Assembly (NCBI GenBank): GCA_035582835.1
Contig: JAYKAV010002442.1
Span: forward strand, 654,868-718,867
DNA: 64,000 nucleotides
Source of the DNA: Phoebastria nigripes
Lineage: Eukaryota; Chordata; Aves; Procellariiformes; Diomedeidae
Direction of reading: 5' to 3'
Part shown: piece by piece, positions 63,717 through 64,000 of the stretch
Layout: each line of letters begins with the position of its first letter
Position numbering within the stretch: the first letter of the stretch is position 1
Notes under the pieces: generated by a model
The model's input: the letters and a program-made list of their open reading frames with translations, nothing else
Database searches by the model: none
What the model was told of the DNA's origin: nothing
Position numbers and translations under genes: made by a program

Positions 63717-64000
63717 GGCGGCCCCGCGGCGGCCGGGCTGCCCCTGCAGCGCGCCCGGCGCCGCCGCCNNNNNNNNNNNNNNNNNNNNNNNNNNNNNNNN
63801 NNNNNNNNNNNNNNNNNNNNNNNNNNNNNNNNNNNNNNNNNNNNNNNNNNNNNNNNNNNNNNNNNNNNNNNNNNNNNNNNNNNNNNNNNNNNNNNNNNNN
63901 NNNNNNNNNNNNNGGGGGGGGAACACGCCTCGCAAGTGGGTAGGGTGGTGGGGGCCCAGCTCAGCCTGGGGGTGCGCTGAGCGATGGGGGAACGCCGTGC
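63717..64000 (-). promoter_or_regulatory. NOS1AP: NOS1AP 5' UTR, gap and promoter CpG island
   Basis: GC/CpG-dense sequence upstream of the ATG (5' UTR to 63768), 145 N at 63769-63913, then GC-rich sequence to the window end. The transcription start is presumably in or near the gap. Confidence 0.55.
63769..63913. other. Assembly gap (145 N)
   Basis: A run of 145 N in the NOS1AP first-exon CpG island, followed by a G run. Confidence 0.97.

Noticed and set aside
1..64000. CRISPR arrays, bacterial operons, prophage or toxin systems
   Set aside because: No regular spacer-repeat structure or prokaryotic gene spacing; the window is vertebrate DNA throughout.

Overview
The window is vertebrate nuclear DNA, most likely from a bird. 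It holds spliced genes with GT-AG introns, GC-rich spacers and two decayed fragments of CR1-type LINEs. The NOS1AP locus spans about 40 kb here, against roughly 300 kb in human. No bacterial, viral, tRNA or rRNA gene was seen. Species cannot be named from the sequence.

Four protein genes are recognisable, in the order of human 1q23.3. UHMK1 (minus strand, window start to about 13.9 kb) encodes the KIS kinase with a C-terminal UHM/RRM. Exons 2-8 are present, and exon 1 probably lies in the assembly gap at 13884-14678. The C1orf226 orthologue (minus, 15.3-17.9 kb) has two coding exons and unknown function. SPATA46 (plus, 18.6-19.9 kb) has three exons and an incomplete C2H2-like motif; it is a spermatid gene. 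NOS1AP (minus, 20.4-63.7 kb) has ten coding exons that join in frame to 493 residues, with an N-terminal PTB domain and the C-terminal EIAV ligand for the nNOS PDZ domain.

Layout: UHMK1 3' UTR 1-2751; UHMK1 exons and introns 2752-13883; gap plus GC minisatellite 13884-14905; C1orf226 3' UTR and coding exons 15.3-17.9 kb; a short head-to-head interval with two perfect cAMP-response elements 18.15-18.58 kb; SPATA46; a tail-to-tail spacer of about 0.5 kb; NOS1AP 3' UTR and exons 10-3 between 20.4 and 31.3 kb; the 22-kb intron 2; exon 2 at 53.2 kb; the 10-kb intron 1; exon 1 at 63.6 kb next to a G27 run and a second gap. SH2D1B, which sits between C1orf226 and UHMK1 in human, has no visible trace here.

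No new molecular system was found. The strongest leads are the paired CREs between SPATA46 and C1orf226, a tandem NAGNAG acceptor at the last NOS1AP exon, a Lys in place of Arg in the UHMK1 UHM motif, the AT-rich islands in the NOS1AP introns as enhancer candidates, and several assembly defects that affect first exons. Comparisons with human proteins are from memory, not from a search.
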